A stretch of 64,000 nt of DNA, from positions 1 to 64,000 of IMG/VR virus record IMGVR_UViG_3300025106_000001. The stretch is one strand, 5' to 3'. This document shows positions 51,564 to 59,848 of the stretch, piece by piece. The notes beneath the pieces were generated by a model, which saw only the letters and a program-made list of their open reading frames with translations, was not told the origin of the DNA and searched no databases. Position 1 is the stretch's first letter, and each line of letters opens with the position of its first letter. The position numbers and the translations under genes are program-made. Source of the stretch: a virus.

Positions 51564-52200
51564 AGAAATCAAATTTTAATGCTCTATCTGCGAAGTCATA
51601 TTTCTTTTGAAGTCTTGCTAATGTAAGCAATTGAATCTTTGCATCCCATAATGCATTATGCTGATTAGTAGCTCTGTTCACTTCAGGGATAGCAACATAA
51701 CCTTCTCTGTTCAAATCTGGGTTTACTGAACACATCCTCATTGCAGTAGCAAGGTCAAATGGAATGTAGTATATATTTGCTGGAATATCAAATGCTGTAG
51801 TACCAAACAAGTCGCAGAATACAACCCAGTCATACGCATAAACATCGCACCATATTTCAACAAAATCAAACTGTGCAAACCATTCTCTGAGACTTTGAGC
51901 AATCACCGAAGATTTGTCGCACATGTATATGTGGAACGGAAGATTTTCTTCGTTTACCACAGGCTCCTCTTGAACGACAATTTCCCCTTCTCCATTCAAT
52001 GGTGATGCTTGAACACCTTGGTATTTTAACTTGCTTATAACGTTATCCTTTAACCATTGGTCAACAAGTATCGGTTCATAATCTGTAGCTTCAGCGTAGA
52101 ATTCTCTACCATCTTCTGAAACTAATCCTATAGACACAAGGCTAGTGTCCTTTCTTAATCCTGTGAACTCTAAGCCCATAAATATTTTTGTTCTCTTCAT
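51562..52200 (-). CDS. RNase AS-like DEDDh exonuclease relative with altered first motif
   Basis: 212 aa. Layout matches the 3'-5' exoribonuclease family related to RNase AS: an N-terminal MGLEFTGLRKDTSLVSIGLV then GREFYAE, a central WCDVYAYDWVVFCDLFG and C-terminal QHNALWDAKIQ with the DEDDh histidine and aspartate. The family normally begins D-T-E-F-x-G-L; here the first aspartate is glycine (GLEFTGL), while Glu, the second and third Asp and the His remain. Activity may be lost or changed. Upstream are exact early-type (52239) and late-type (52227) elements. Confidence 0.78.
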   Translation of the reverse strand: MKRTKIFMGLEFTGLRKDTSLVSIGLVSEDGREFYAEATDYEPILVDQWLKDNVISKLKYQGVQASPLNGEGEIVVQEEPVVNEENLPFHIYMCDKSSVIAQSLREWFAQFDFVEIWCDVYAYDWVVFCDLFGTTAFDIPANIYYIPFDLATAMRMCSVNPDLNREGYVAIPEVNRATNQHNALWDAKIQLLTLARLQKKYDFADRALKFDF

Positions 52201-52226
52201 GATAAAATTACCACCTTTCGATTTAT

Positions 52227-52238
52227 TATTACTTTGTT
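52227..52238 (-). promoter_or_regulatory. Possible late-type element AACA-N6-TA
   Basis: AACA-AAGTAA-TA immediately downstream of an early-type element; a dual promoter or chance. Confidence 0.3.
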
Positions 52239-52248
52239 ATAATATATA
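52239..52248 (-). promoter_or_regulatory. Early-type promoter element TATATATTAT
   Basis: Exact sense match 39 bases before the RNase AS-like gene. Confidence 0.6.
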
Positions 52249-52269
52249 AGTATAATACGAATTAAAGGA

Positions 52270-52304
52270 AAAAAATAAGGGCATGAAGATTTGCCCTTAT
52301 TTTT
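52270..52304 (-). terminator. Intrinsic terminator
   Basis: Eleven-bp stem AAATAAGGGCA/TGCCCTTATTT with A/T tracts; ends the 376-aa gene. Confidence 0.85.
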
Positions 52305-52314
52305 ATTTTATAAA

Positions 52315-53445
52315 TTAACCGAATAATGCTCTTCTCTTAGCCATCCCTTCAAGTTTAGTTTTTACACTTGGAAAATGTATATGGCTATAGTCTTCCGTCT
52401 TTTTAGTAACTATTTCTTCCTTCTTCTTGAAAGGAATAACATTACCCGAAACTACTATATCAGTACCTGTAACATCAGATTCATAAACTGCATAATCATA
52501 TAGCCCTTCAGCAGTACATACTATGTACTGTGCTATTTGATGCTTTTCAACATTGGACTTACTAGCAAACGCCATGATTACACCAATCAAACCGAATAAT
52601 CTCATATCCATTTCTTCTATAAGATCATCCAGATCAAGGCTCTTCTTTTCTTTGATTATATTAACAAGCTTTGTAAAAGATTCTGATTCCTTTTCTTGTA
52701 GCATCTTAAGTTTCTTAACAAACTCAACTACTATCCCAGATTTCTTTTCACCAGCTTCAGCCCCGTCTTTAGTTTCGTATTCAACACCTTCAATTGTTTT
52801 CCAATTTTCATCTTTGTTGCTTTCTTTGTTCCCATCTTTGTCTCCGATTGAGACTTCTATAGTCTCATTTAGGTCAACTGCTTTCTTATATTTGAATATG
52901 AAGGCTTTGCCGTTATATTTCTTAGGTGATGTCTTTTCAGATTTATTTTCTTCACCTTTAGTTCCAGTTTGCTCGGTTTTCATAGCTTCTTCCCCACTTT
53001 CACTTTTAAAGTATTCTTCAATATTTTTTGGAGTTGTGTCTTCGCCAGTTTTCTTAATATAATTTTCCATGTTTTCGTCTTCTCCTTTATTTTTGTCAGT
53101 TTCCAACTCTTCGTTATCTCCTTCAGAAGAATTATAAGTCTTACCAGCCATTATGTCTCCAATGATCCTGTCAACAGTTTCATTCATATCTGAAGATTTT
53201 TCAAAAAGTTGTTTATCATCTTCATTGGAGTTATTGACAAACACTTGTAAGGCAGCGGTGATATCTGGCTCGTCCCAAATTTTCTTCTTTTCATAATCAT
53301 TCAATCTGGAATATGCCTTACCTGATTTAAGCAACTGGAATACATTTCTCAATGTTGCTGTTGGATGTTCTGCACGGATTTTCTCGATTAGCTCAACTAC
53401 CTCTATAACTCTTGTTGGTCTGATTTGGTTTACTTTCTTATTCAT
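52315..53445 (-). CDS. Unknown protein, 376 aa, with disordered middle
   Basis: No family recognised. An N-terminal helical domain (about 1-90), a Lys/Glu/Asn-rich low-complexity region (about 105-245) and a C-terminal helical domain (about 250-376, LDLDDLIEEMDMRLFGLIGVIM). The long frame on the opposite strand is a by-product of this composition. It starts 20 bases after the membrane protein gene, so both share the promoter at 54088. Confidence 0.7.
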   Translation of the reverse strand: MNKKVNQIRPTRVIEVVELIEKIRAEHPTATLRNVFQLLKSGKAYSRLNDYEKKKIWDEPDITAALQVFVNNSNEDDKQLFEKSSDMNETVDRIIGDIMAGKTYNSSEGDNEELETDKNKGEDENMENYIKKTGEDTTPKNIEEYFKSESGEEAMKTEQTGTKGEENKSEKTSPKKYNGKAFIFKYKKAVDLNETIEVSIGDKDGNKESNKDENWKTIEGVEYETKDGAEAGEKKSGIVVEFVKKLKMLQEKESESFTKLVNIIKEKKSLDLDDLIEEMDMRLFGLIGVIMAFASKSNVEKHQIAQYIVCTAEGLYDYAVYESDVTGTDIVVSGNVIPFKKKEEIVTKKTEDYSHIHFPSVKTKLEGMAKRRALFG

Positions 53446-53465
53446 TTAATTTCCCACCCTTTCAA

Positions 53466-54023
53466 TTAATAACTAAATATGAATTTTAATACTTGAGGAT
53501 TCTCTTCCATAAACTCTGAAGTGTCCTCTACTTGTGCAAGTCTGTTTAATCTTTCGACAACTTCCATTTCAATTCTTCTGTTGCCAGTTGAAATCATCCT
53601 GAGAACTTCTTGTTTGATTGACTCCGTATCAATCCTTTCATAATGTATTAAGTTCTCCTTTTCAACCCTAGATAATGCAGGAACATACAAATCCTCATCA
53701 TTATCAAACTTATTGACATTATCTATCACCTTAACAGGTGTGATTTGAGCGTATTCACCATCTTCCCTTCTGTAATGAGTTAGGTTAATTACTCGACCTC
53801 CTTTTGAGTCATCGTCCTCATCTTCCTCATTTATACCAGGTTCGGTTCCAACACATAAAAATTCTTTTGCTAGAACAATGATTGCCACAACAACTATTGT
53901 AGTTATTATAGCTACAACCTTTACCTCCTCACCGTTGTTAAAACAGCTAACGATTTTATTTGCCACCTCAACTCCTACCACGCAGATAATAATTAATACT
54001 ATTAAGTTTACTATACTTTTCAT
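53466..54023 (-). CDS. Membrane protein with cytoplasmic domain, 185 aa
   Basis: Two hydrophobic segments at residues 4-22 (IVNLIVLIIICVVGVEVAN) and about 35-58 (VVAIITTIVVVAIIVLA), then a soluble acidic domain of about 125 residues. The first segment has few charges before it and could be a signal anchor. Function unknown. The ATG at 54023 follows GGGAGGAATAGAA. Early-type promoter at 54088-54097. Confidence 0.7.
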   Translation of the reverse strand: MKSIVNLIVLIIICVVGVEVANKIVSCFNNGEEVKVVAIITTIVVVAIIVLAKEFLCVGTEPGINEEDEDDDSKGGRVINLTHYRREDGEYAQITPVKVIDNVNKFDNDEDLYVPALSRVEKENLIHYERIDTESIKQEVLRMISTGNRRIEMEVVERLNRLAQVEDTSEFMEENPQVLKFIFSY

Positions 54024-54087
54024 TTCTATTCCTCCCATAGAATATATTCAATACACATAATCCCATATCTTATGTATATCTACAATA

Positions 54088-54097
54088 ATAATATATA
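54088..54097 (-). promoter_or_regulatory. Early-type promoter element TATATATTAT
   Basis: Exact sense match 64 bases before the membrane protein gene. Confidence 0.6.
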
Positions 54098-54141
54098 TTT
54101 GATAATCGAGTAAATACGGTTTTACGATTATTGAGTTTTGA

Positions 54142-54178
54142 CAAAAAAATAAGGTATGGGAAACCCCATACCTTATTC
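54142..54178 (-). terminator. Intrinsic terminator of the beta C gene
   Basis: Thirteen-bp stem AATAAGGTATGGG/CCCATACCTTATT with seven U residues on the minus side. Confidence 0.88.
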
Positions 54179-56473
54179 TTACATTTTTACATCTATTACA
54201 TACTTAGACTTTCTTAAATTGACATCATTGACTCTTTTATCGACAGCTTCCTCATATTCAGCCTTAGAGCCAACGAAATAGTTCTTTTCTCGGAAGTCAG
54301 TTTCAACGTCCATCCTAGTTTTTCTATCTTCAAACTCTCTCCTAGTGCATATAAAGGTTTTATCCCCATAATTATATTCCTCCATACTACCTAGGAATAT
54401 ATCTATGAAATACTTATCCTCTTCAAAGTCTATTTTCAGACCCATTGCTTTAAGATAAGCTTGAAGAATCTCAACATTTCTATTCTTAAACTCTGGTGAA
54501 TATTTAAATTCCTTTACTTCCTTAATATTTGTTGTTAATCTTTCTCCTAGGTCTCGTCTTCCTATAACTGATGACCTATAGAATAAGTGGATCTTAGCTA
54601 TTTCTTCGGTTTCAACACCAATTGCAGTATTGAGATTTTCATCAATACCTATTCTTATAGGTGTTCTTGAATAAAGCTCCTGATGATTTTTAGCCTTATT
54701 AGATTTCTCTGGAACGCCTCTCTTACTAAGAGAACCTGTTGCTCTTACCGAGAAACCTTTCTTTGATGTTTGTTTTAATTTTATAACGTACATATCCCCG
54801 ACTATTAACTGTTTCAACATCTTTATCTTTCTACCAAACCTATTGACATAAACATCATATGGTTTAATCCATGTGAATTCTTTATAAATGTCGTTAAGTC
54901 TATCGAATAGACTCCTGTCTTCCCATAGTGGCGGGATATGAACAAATATTCCTCTTTCTATAATATCTTCAAAGAAATCTTCTTTGTCGACTTTAGCCAA
55001 TCTCTTATAGTAATCATGCAGACTATCAGCCTGCTTGTCATTGAAGTAATTAATTATCTTAAATAATAATTTTTCCTTCTCTTTCAAATCATTCATAATC
55101 TTCAGTCTTTCCCTTACTCTGTTACAAATAAAGTTAATTGACTGCTCCATTAACTGGAATGAATTTGTTCTGTTTATAACGCCGAGAGTATTGAATATGA
55201 TATCAACTCTTTCCCCAGTTTCCAAGAACGGCATTTCCTCGTCTGGAAGTATTTCAGATACTACTCCCTTATTTCCATATCGTCCTGTAATCTTCTGTCC
55301 CACTGAAAGTTCAACATCTCTCTCGATTAAGAATTCAATAATCATATTACTGAATACTGAATTATCTTCTTCTTTCCATTTATACTTTTCATCGAGAATG
55401 TTCTTAGCTTTCTTATAGTAGAAGTTAACTTCACTGGAATACTTTGAGCCAGAGTCTATTATCTTTTTACATCTCTCATAAACCTTGATGTAGAATTCTC
55501 TCTGCATTTTAATATATTTTAATAATTGCCTATTAAAGCTATTGTCTTCTATCTCTTCTATTGGTTTATTTGAATAGATATTTATGTCTACAATTCTACC
55601 TTCACAGAATGATAGGCTGTCTGACATAAAATTGATTTTTCTTAGATTTGATTTCTTTACATCATATAAAAGCTGATTGTTGTGTATTCTTCGTTTAACA
55701 CAAACTATCTTATCCTTTATAAACTCATTAATATCTGGGAAGCACTTGTACTCTTCGTTTGTCCCATAATAATTACAGAATATATCGTTATCATTTAGGG
55801 ACACTTTAACAGTTTCTACTTCCTTAGATTTCATAGACTTTGCAAATGACTTAGAACACTTTATTGCGTCCTCTATGGTGTCATTATCTAGCAGATACAT
55901 GAACTTGACATTCTTACCATAACAGTAATTCATGTCCTCATCATATGACGGTGTCTTGTATAACACCTCTCCTGCTCTTACTTCATCTCCTGGTTCCTTA
56001 GCATCCATTACTTCATTATTGTAAGGGAACCCGAACTTTTCTGTTAAGTCTTCAACTATACGTTTCTGAATAACATCATATTTATCATTCTCTTCATCAT
56101 ATGTGAATAGAAGATATAGATGATTGTCCAATACTCCGTTGCCGAACTTAGCTATTTTATCAACTACCTTTAAATCTGTTTTCGCCCTATAATATCCAGT
56201 TGAGTATTTACCAACTATATTTTCATAGTTGGTAAACACCTTTGGAAACTCAGGGTTCAACAGGTTAACGAACTGCCTCAAATGTGATGTAAACATTATA
56301 TTTCTTGAAGCACTTATATATCCAGGGTTCGTTAGTAATGTCATACCGAATATATCATCTTTAAAATGGTACTTTTCCTCTTTTTCACATAAGGTCTCTT
56401 TCAACCTTATCGTTGTCGTATTAATATAGTCTTTTTCTTTTCTTAATTGTGGTTTCGGTTGAACATTTGACAT
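54179..56473 (-). CDS. RNA polymerase beta subunit, C-terminal part
   Basis: 764 aa piece completing the beta subunit at 46333-48003. VGQKITGRYGNKGVVSEILP, then DEEMPFLETGERVDIIFNTL matches the catalytic-site region GDKMAGRHGNKGVVS...[20 protein letters not shown] of bacterial beta (about residues 400-445). Later MYVIKLKQTSKKGFSVRATG and YSRTPIRIGIDENLN correspond to the C-terminal clamp region. The ATG at 56473 follows AAGGAGACAGG. An exact early-type element is at 56520-56529. Confidence 0.92.
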   Translation of the reverse strand: MSNVQPKPQLRKEKDYINTTTIRLKETLCEKEEKYHFKDDIFGMTLLTNPGYISASRNIMFTSHLRQFVNLLNPEFPKVFTNYENIVGKYSTGYYRAKTDLKVVDKIAKFGNGVLDNHLYLLFTYDEENDKYDVIQKRIVEDLTEKFGFPYNNEVMDAKEPGDEVRAGEVLYKTPSYDEDMNYCYGKNVKFMYLLDNDTIEDAIKCSKSFAKSMKSKEVETVKVSLNDNDIFCNYYGTNEEYKCFPDINEFIKDKIVCVKRRIHNNQLLYDVKKSNLRKINFMSDSLSFCEGRIVDINIYSNKPIEEIEDNSFNRQLLKYIKMQREFYIKVYERCKKIIDSGSKYSSEVNFYYKKAKNILDEKYKWKEEDNSVFSNMIIEFLIERDVELSVGQKITGRYGNKGVVSEILPDEEMPFLETGERVDIIFNTLGVINRTNSFQLMEQSINFICNRVRERLKIMNDLKEKEKLLFKIINYFNDKQADSLHDYYKRLAKVDKEDFFEDIIERGIFVHIPPLWEDRSLFDRLNDIYKEFTWIKPYDVYVNRFGRKIKMLKQLIVGDMYVIKLKQTSKKGFSVRATGSLSKRGVPEKSNKAKNHQELYSRTPIRIGIDENLNTAIGVETEEIAKIHLFYRSSVIGRRDLGERLTTNIKEVKEFKYSPEFKNRNVEILQAYLKAMGLKIDFEEDKYFIDIFLGSMEEYNYGDKTFICTRREFEDRKTRMDVETDFREKNYFVGSKAEYEEAVDKRVNDVNLRKSKYVIDVKM

Positions 56474-56519
56474 TTGCCTGTCTCCTTTCATTATATATTA
56501 TTCTGTCTCTACCATACTA

Positions 56520-56529
56520 ATAATATATA
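56520..56529 (-). promoter_or_regulatory. Early-type promoter element TATATATTAT
   Basis: Exact sense match directly after the recombinase stop codon, 46 bases before the beta C start. The leader also contains one copy in the opposite orientation (56492-56501). Confidence 0.55.
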
Positions 56530-56530
56530 A

Positions 56531-57769
56531 TTAAGCTGCGAATTCCTTTTCTTGTGACCTTTCAAGTCTATCAAGTATTTCACTAATGTGCATTGTGCTA
56601 CTTTCTTCAGGGTCAACCCTTGAAAGCTGTTTCTGTAATATAGGCACAGTCTTATCAAATAATGCAAATCTGAGCTTATCATTAGTCAAGAACTCTTTCT
56701 TAAATACCTTAGCATCGAATTTGATGTCTTTGTAGTCCACGATATAGTTGTATGGTCTTCTTCCATCAACCAATTCGTTTTCTTTAGCAAAGTCATACAT
56801 AGTAAGAACTGGGTCGAAACCAGTAACCTGATTGTAAATAAGATTGCAGTATTGACCTGCTTTGTTTGTTCTTGATTTGAGTAGCTCACAACGAGTTTTA
56901 AATCCGTCGAATCCATGCTCTTCCATATTATATTTCTCAGAACCAACTGAGATAAATTTAAGAAGATTATGTGCATAGTAAATTGGTGCATTTCCACCTG
57001 GTATTGACTCATCCATCTTCATATATAATAACTGAGGTTGAGTCTTCATCATTGGATTAATCTCAATCTTCTGATTGATATGATTAATAGCAATAACAGT
57101 TATGTTGTAAGTCTTTATTACTGGCATCAATCTCTTATAGAACTGAGCCAATGCCTTAGCAACTCTGTTAGCATAAGTACCACCTTCCATTGCATCTCCT
57201 GTATCTTTAGAAGCAATTGTAGGTATAGAGTCGACAATTATTACTGTCGGAACATAGGCAAATATAGGTCTGTTAAACTCATCCAATAATCCCGTATTGT
57301 ATGTGTAATCAGCTTTATTCGCCTCTTTCTCATTAGCTATAGCCATTATTGAGTCAAAGATATCCTCAATAAAGTTCTTTTCCTGCTTAAGTATATACTT
57401 ATCATCCATTTCTCTCTGTAACAAGCCAGTGATATTCTTTATTCTTGTATATGTCAAAGCTTGTTCGAGGTCATAATGTTGTACGAACGCATTTTCATAT
57501 GGTCGTACAATCTTTGCCGCTATCTGTGCAGCGAATGTTGTCTTTGCTGTACCCGACTTACCTATGATGGTGATAAAGGTTCCCCCTACCATTCCCACTG
57601 ACGGGTACTCAGTTATTAAATTCTCATCCAGGTCTCTTACCTGAACCATATATCCATTTCTATAATCGAATGGAACGAATCCTGTCGGATAACTTATAGA
57701 AGTTTGTGAGGCTTTGAATAAGCCTTTTTTATCTTTTTCTCTTAATCTTTCAAGCATTCTATTAGCCAT
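56531..57769 (-). CDS. RecA/UvsX-like recombinase
   Basis: 412 aa strand-exchange ATPase. Walker A GKSGTAKTT (about residue 72), the catalytic-glutamate region HYDLEQALTYTR, Walker B TVIIVDSIPTIAS (about 178), and L2/ATP-binding region DESIPGGNAPIYYAHNLLKF (about 255). The layout is that of T4 UvsX and RecA. Charged C-terminal tail. With the Rad50-like ATPase, SF2 helicase and ligase it forms a recombination-dependent replication set. GGGAGAGATATAAT precedes the ATG; TATATATTTT upstream is a near-match to the early element. Confidence 0.9.
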   Translation of the reverse strand: MANRMLERLREKDKKGLFKASQTSISYPTGFVPFDYRNGYMVQVRDLDENLITEYPSVGMVGGTFITIIGKSGTAKTTFAAQIAAKIVRPYENAFVQHYDLEQALTYTRIKNITGLLQREMDDKYILKQEKNFIEDIFDSIMAIANEKEANKADYTYNTGLLDEFNRPIFAYVPTVIIVDSIPTIASKDTGDAMEGGTYANRVAKALAQFYKRLMPVIKTYNITVIAINHINQKIEINPMMKTQPQLLYMKMDESIPGGNAPIYYAHNLLKFISVGSEKYNMEEHGFDGFKTRCELLKSRTNKAGQYCNLIYNQVTGFDPVLTMYDFAKENELVDGRRPYNYIVDYKDIKFDAKVFKKEFLTNDKLRFALFDKTVPILQKQLSRVDPEESSTMHISEILDRLERSQEKEFAA

Positions 57770-57851
57770 ATTATATCTCTCCCTTCAGCCTAATTTAAAA
57801 TATTTAGCCTTAATATAAAGTTTATGACTAAATAAAAATATATACTTGTCT

Positions 57852-57893
57852 AAAAAAATAATAAAGGAGCTAATCCCGTATAAGGATTAGCTC
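57852..57893 (-). terminator. Intrinsic terminator
   Basis: Ten-bp stem GAGCTAATCC/GGATTAGCTC with a U-tract on the minus strand; ends the 294-aa gene. Confidence 0.85.
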
Positions 57894-57905
57894 TGTTGTC
57901 TTCAT

Positions 57906-58790
57906 CTATAATTTTATTTTTCTTACTTTTCCAGTATTTATTAATTCATAATATGTTTTGAAATTCTTTGAAAGGTTAACCATTGCGGCACCATAGATTT
58001 TCTTTGTAACACTATTGACCTCAGAATCATTAACGAATAGTGTCACAGCTTTGTAATTCTCATCTTTTAACTGTTTGATAACTTGCTCCATAGTTGTCTT
58101 GGAAATCTCCACGATGTTATGGACTGTCGTGTCAACAACTTGAAGGAGCTGTTCTTTGTCTTTGCGATAGCAAATTATTGTGTGGGTAGGCTTTGAAGGT
58201 CTGAATTTCTTCATCGAGAAACTCGCTTCGAAATCAGCTTCAACAGCATCAACAGTATGGACTGTCATTCCCATCTTATTATTTTCTCCATCCCTGCGGA
58301 ATGTGTAAACAACCACCTTAGCTTGAACACTATCGAGCAGTCTTATTTGCAAAGTGTTCTCAAAGTTGTTGAGTGAAGCTATCACAGTTAATTCGCCGCC
58401 CATGATGAACCCTTCCAGAAGGAAAGTGTTCTCATTAGATATATCTATTACTCTTTTACCTCTGAGGCTAAGTGTAATAAGGAATATATCCTTGAGCTGT
58501 TTTGTTCTTTCTGTTACGAACGGATTGTAATCTTTCTTACTAAATATAATTGTTGTACTCTTATCAGTTAGAGTCTCCATAGTTTTCATGTTTACATACC
58601 CGTTCAATATGCTCGTTAAAGCATTATCTAAAGTGGAGCCAAACAGCGTGTTGTAGGCTATTATATGAGCTGACTTCTTGTTCACCTGTCCATCCTTAGG
58701 ATATTCCTTTGATTTGAACAGACATAAAACCTTATCGCTCACCTTACTTGTCGCCCATGGTGTTTTGCTCCCATTATAAATACCTATCAT
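57906..58790 (-). CDS. Unknown protein, 294 aa, late-expressed
   Basis: No family recognised. Strand-rich with regular alternation (GELTVIASLNNFENTLQIRL, KVVVYTFRRDGE), possibly a multi-domain beta protein. Codon use has more G/C-ending codons than neighbours. The ATG at 58790 has GGGGGAG five bases upstream; the frame to 58814 includes that site. Late-type promoter at 58820-58831 and own terminator suggest a virion protein. Confidence 0.7.
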   Translation of the reverse strand: MIGIYNGSKTPWATSKVSDKVLCLFKSKEYPKDGQVNKKSAHIIAYNTLFGSTLDNALTSILNGYVNMKTMETLTDKSTTIIFSKKDYNPFVTERTKQLKDIFLITLSLRGKRVIDISNENTFLLEGFIMGGELTVIASLNNFENTLQIRLLDSVQAKVVVYTFRRDGENNKMGMTVHTVDAVEADFEASFSMKKFRPSKPTHTIICYRKDKEQLLQVVDTTVHNIVEISKTTMEQVIKQLKDENYKAVTLFVNDSEVNSVTKKIYGAAMVNLSKNFKTYYELINTGKVRKIKL

Positions 58791-58819
58791 TTTAACTCCC
58801 CCATCCTTAACCATTAATT

Positions 58820-58831
58820 TAAATATTTGTT
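58820..58831 (-). promoter_or_regulatory. Late-type promoter element AACA-N6-TA
   Basis: AACA-AATATT-TA, 30 bases before the 294-aa gene. Confidence 0.6.
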
Positions 58832-58880
58832 ATGACCTTAGTAATTTTTTACTTATTTGGTCTTTTTATCAATCTTCGGG

Positions 58881-58914
58881 AAAAGAAAAAGAAGAGAGTA
58901 ATTATACCCTCTTC
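58881..58914 (-). terminator. Intrinsic terminator
   Basis: GAAGAG/CTCTTC-based stem with a U-rich minus-strand tail (58881-58890); ends the 287-aa gene. Confidence 0.65.
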
Positions 58915-58929
58915 TATTTCATCTCTGTT

Positions 58930-59793
58930 TTACAGGAACTTCTTATTCTTGTCCTTTTCGCAAAGGTCTTCTACAGCAGCAGCAAGCTTTGGATAATTAT
59001 CCTCTGCAACCTGGCTTAACTGCACTCTTCTAGCGAAGTCCCTACCTTTTTCAGCATCTTTAGCTCTTCTGCCGATATAATGCTCAAGCATTTCTTTGAT
59101 TTCTTTCTTCTTGTGATCTTCTAAAGTCTCAAGAGCGAAAGAAGTCATAAGATTCCAAACAGCAAGTTGTCTATCGCCGAAATTCTTCATTCCTTCTTTT
59201 CTTTCAAGAAGTACATTGATAGCTATATTATCAATCTGGTCATCGCCGAATAGAGCTTTGAAAAGCTTCTTAACAGTTTTAACATCTTCCAGACCAAGGT
59301 CAGTATCCTTTGCAAGGATATAAAGTCTTCTAAGCATCTTCATTACATAAATGCCGATGAACTTCTTGTCTGACATAACATCAGTATCAGGCACTACAAC
59401 CAGCAGCTCCTTAAGGATATCCTTTTCAAGACCAAGCTTCTTGCTGAGCTTTTTCATTCTTGGCTTAAGAATCTTTGTTACAGATTCATCATACATTCCA
59501 AGAGTTTCTTCATCAACTTTGGCATGCCTTCTTTCTAAGAAGTCAGCAATAACAACAGCCATTCCAAGCTCAACAGGAGTTTCATCCTGTGTCTTTAAAA
59601 TTCTAAGTAATGTCTTAGGGAACTTTGGATCTTCCATTTTGTCAAACAGCTTATTTACTGTATCCTGGTCAGCATGTCCCCTCTTAATATAGAAGCTTAC
59701 CATGGCAGGAATGTTATCATACAGCATGTATGTCCTGTCATCTTTACTCATTTTCTTTGGTTTCCAGTCTCTCACAAATTCTTTAATACTCAT
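58930..59793 (-). CDS. Unknown helical basic protein, 287 aa, probably abundant
   Basis: No family recognised. Almost entirely helical, lysine- and arginine-rich (RMKKLSKKLGLEKD, HYIGRRAKDAEKGRDFARRV). Codon choice resembles the capsid and tube genes, implying high expression. Late-type promoter at 59820-59831 and a leader shared with the gene at 49325. It is the immediate downstream neighbour of the tubulin gene but has its own promoter. An internal virion or DNA-associated protein is plausible. Confidence 0.7.
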   Translation of the reverse strand: MSIKEFVRDWKPKKMSKDDRTYMLYDNIPAMVSFYIKRGHADQDTVNKLFDKMEDPKFPKTLLRILKTQDETPVELGMAVVIADFLERRHAKVDEETLGMYDESVTKILKPRMKKLSKKLGLEKDILKELLVVVPDTDVMSDKKFIGIYVMKMLRRLYILAKDTDLGLEDVKTVKKLFKALFGDDQIDNIAINVLLERKEGMKNFGDRQLAVWNLMTSFALETLEDHKKKEIKEMLEHYIGRRAKDAEKGRDFARRVQLSQVAEDNYPKLAAAVEDLCEKDKNKKFL

Positions 59794-59819
59794 AATAGGT
59801 TACCTCCTAATAATATAAT

Positions 59820-59831
59820 TATTTTTTTGTT
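59820..59831 (-). promoter_or_regulatory. Late-type promoter element AACA-N6-TA
   Basis: AACA-AAAAAA-TA, 27 bases before the 287-aa gene. Confidence 0.5.
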
Positions 59832-59848
59832 ATTGATAAATTATTTTA

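Noticed and set aside
52553-53062. 169-codon open frame on the plus strand
   Set aside because: It is antisense to the low-complexity part of the 376-aa gene, has Ser/Phe-rich shadow composition and no ribosome site.
56492-56501. Early-type element in plus orientation
   Set aside because: It would drive transcription antisense into the recombinase gene; taken as a chance match in an AT-rich leader.
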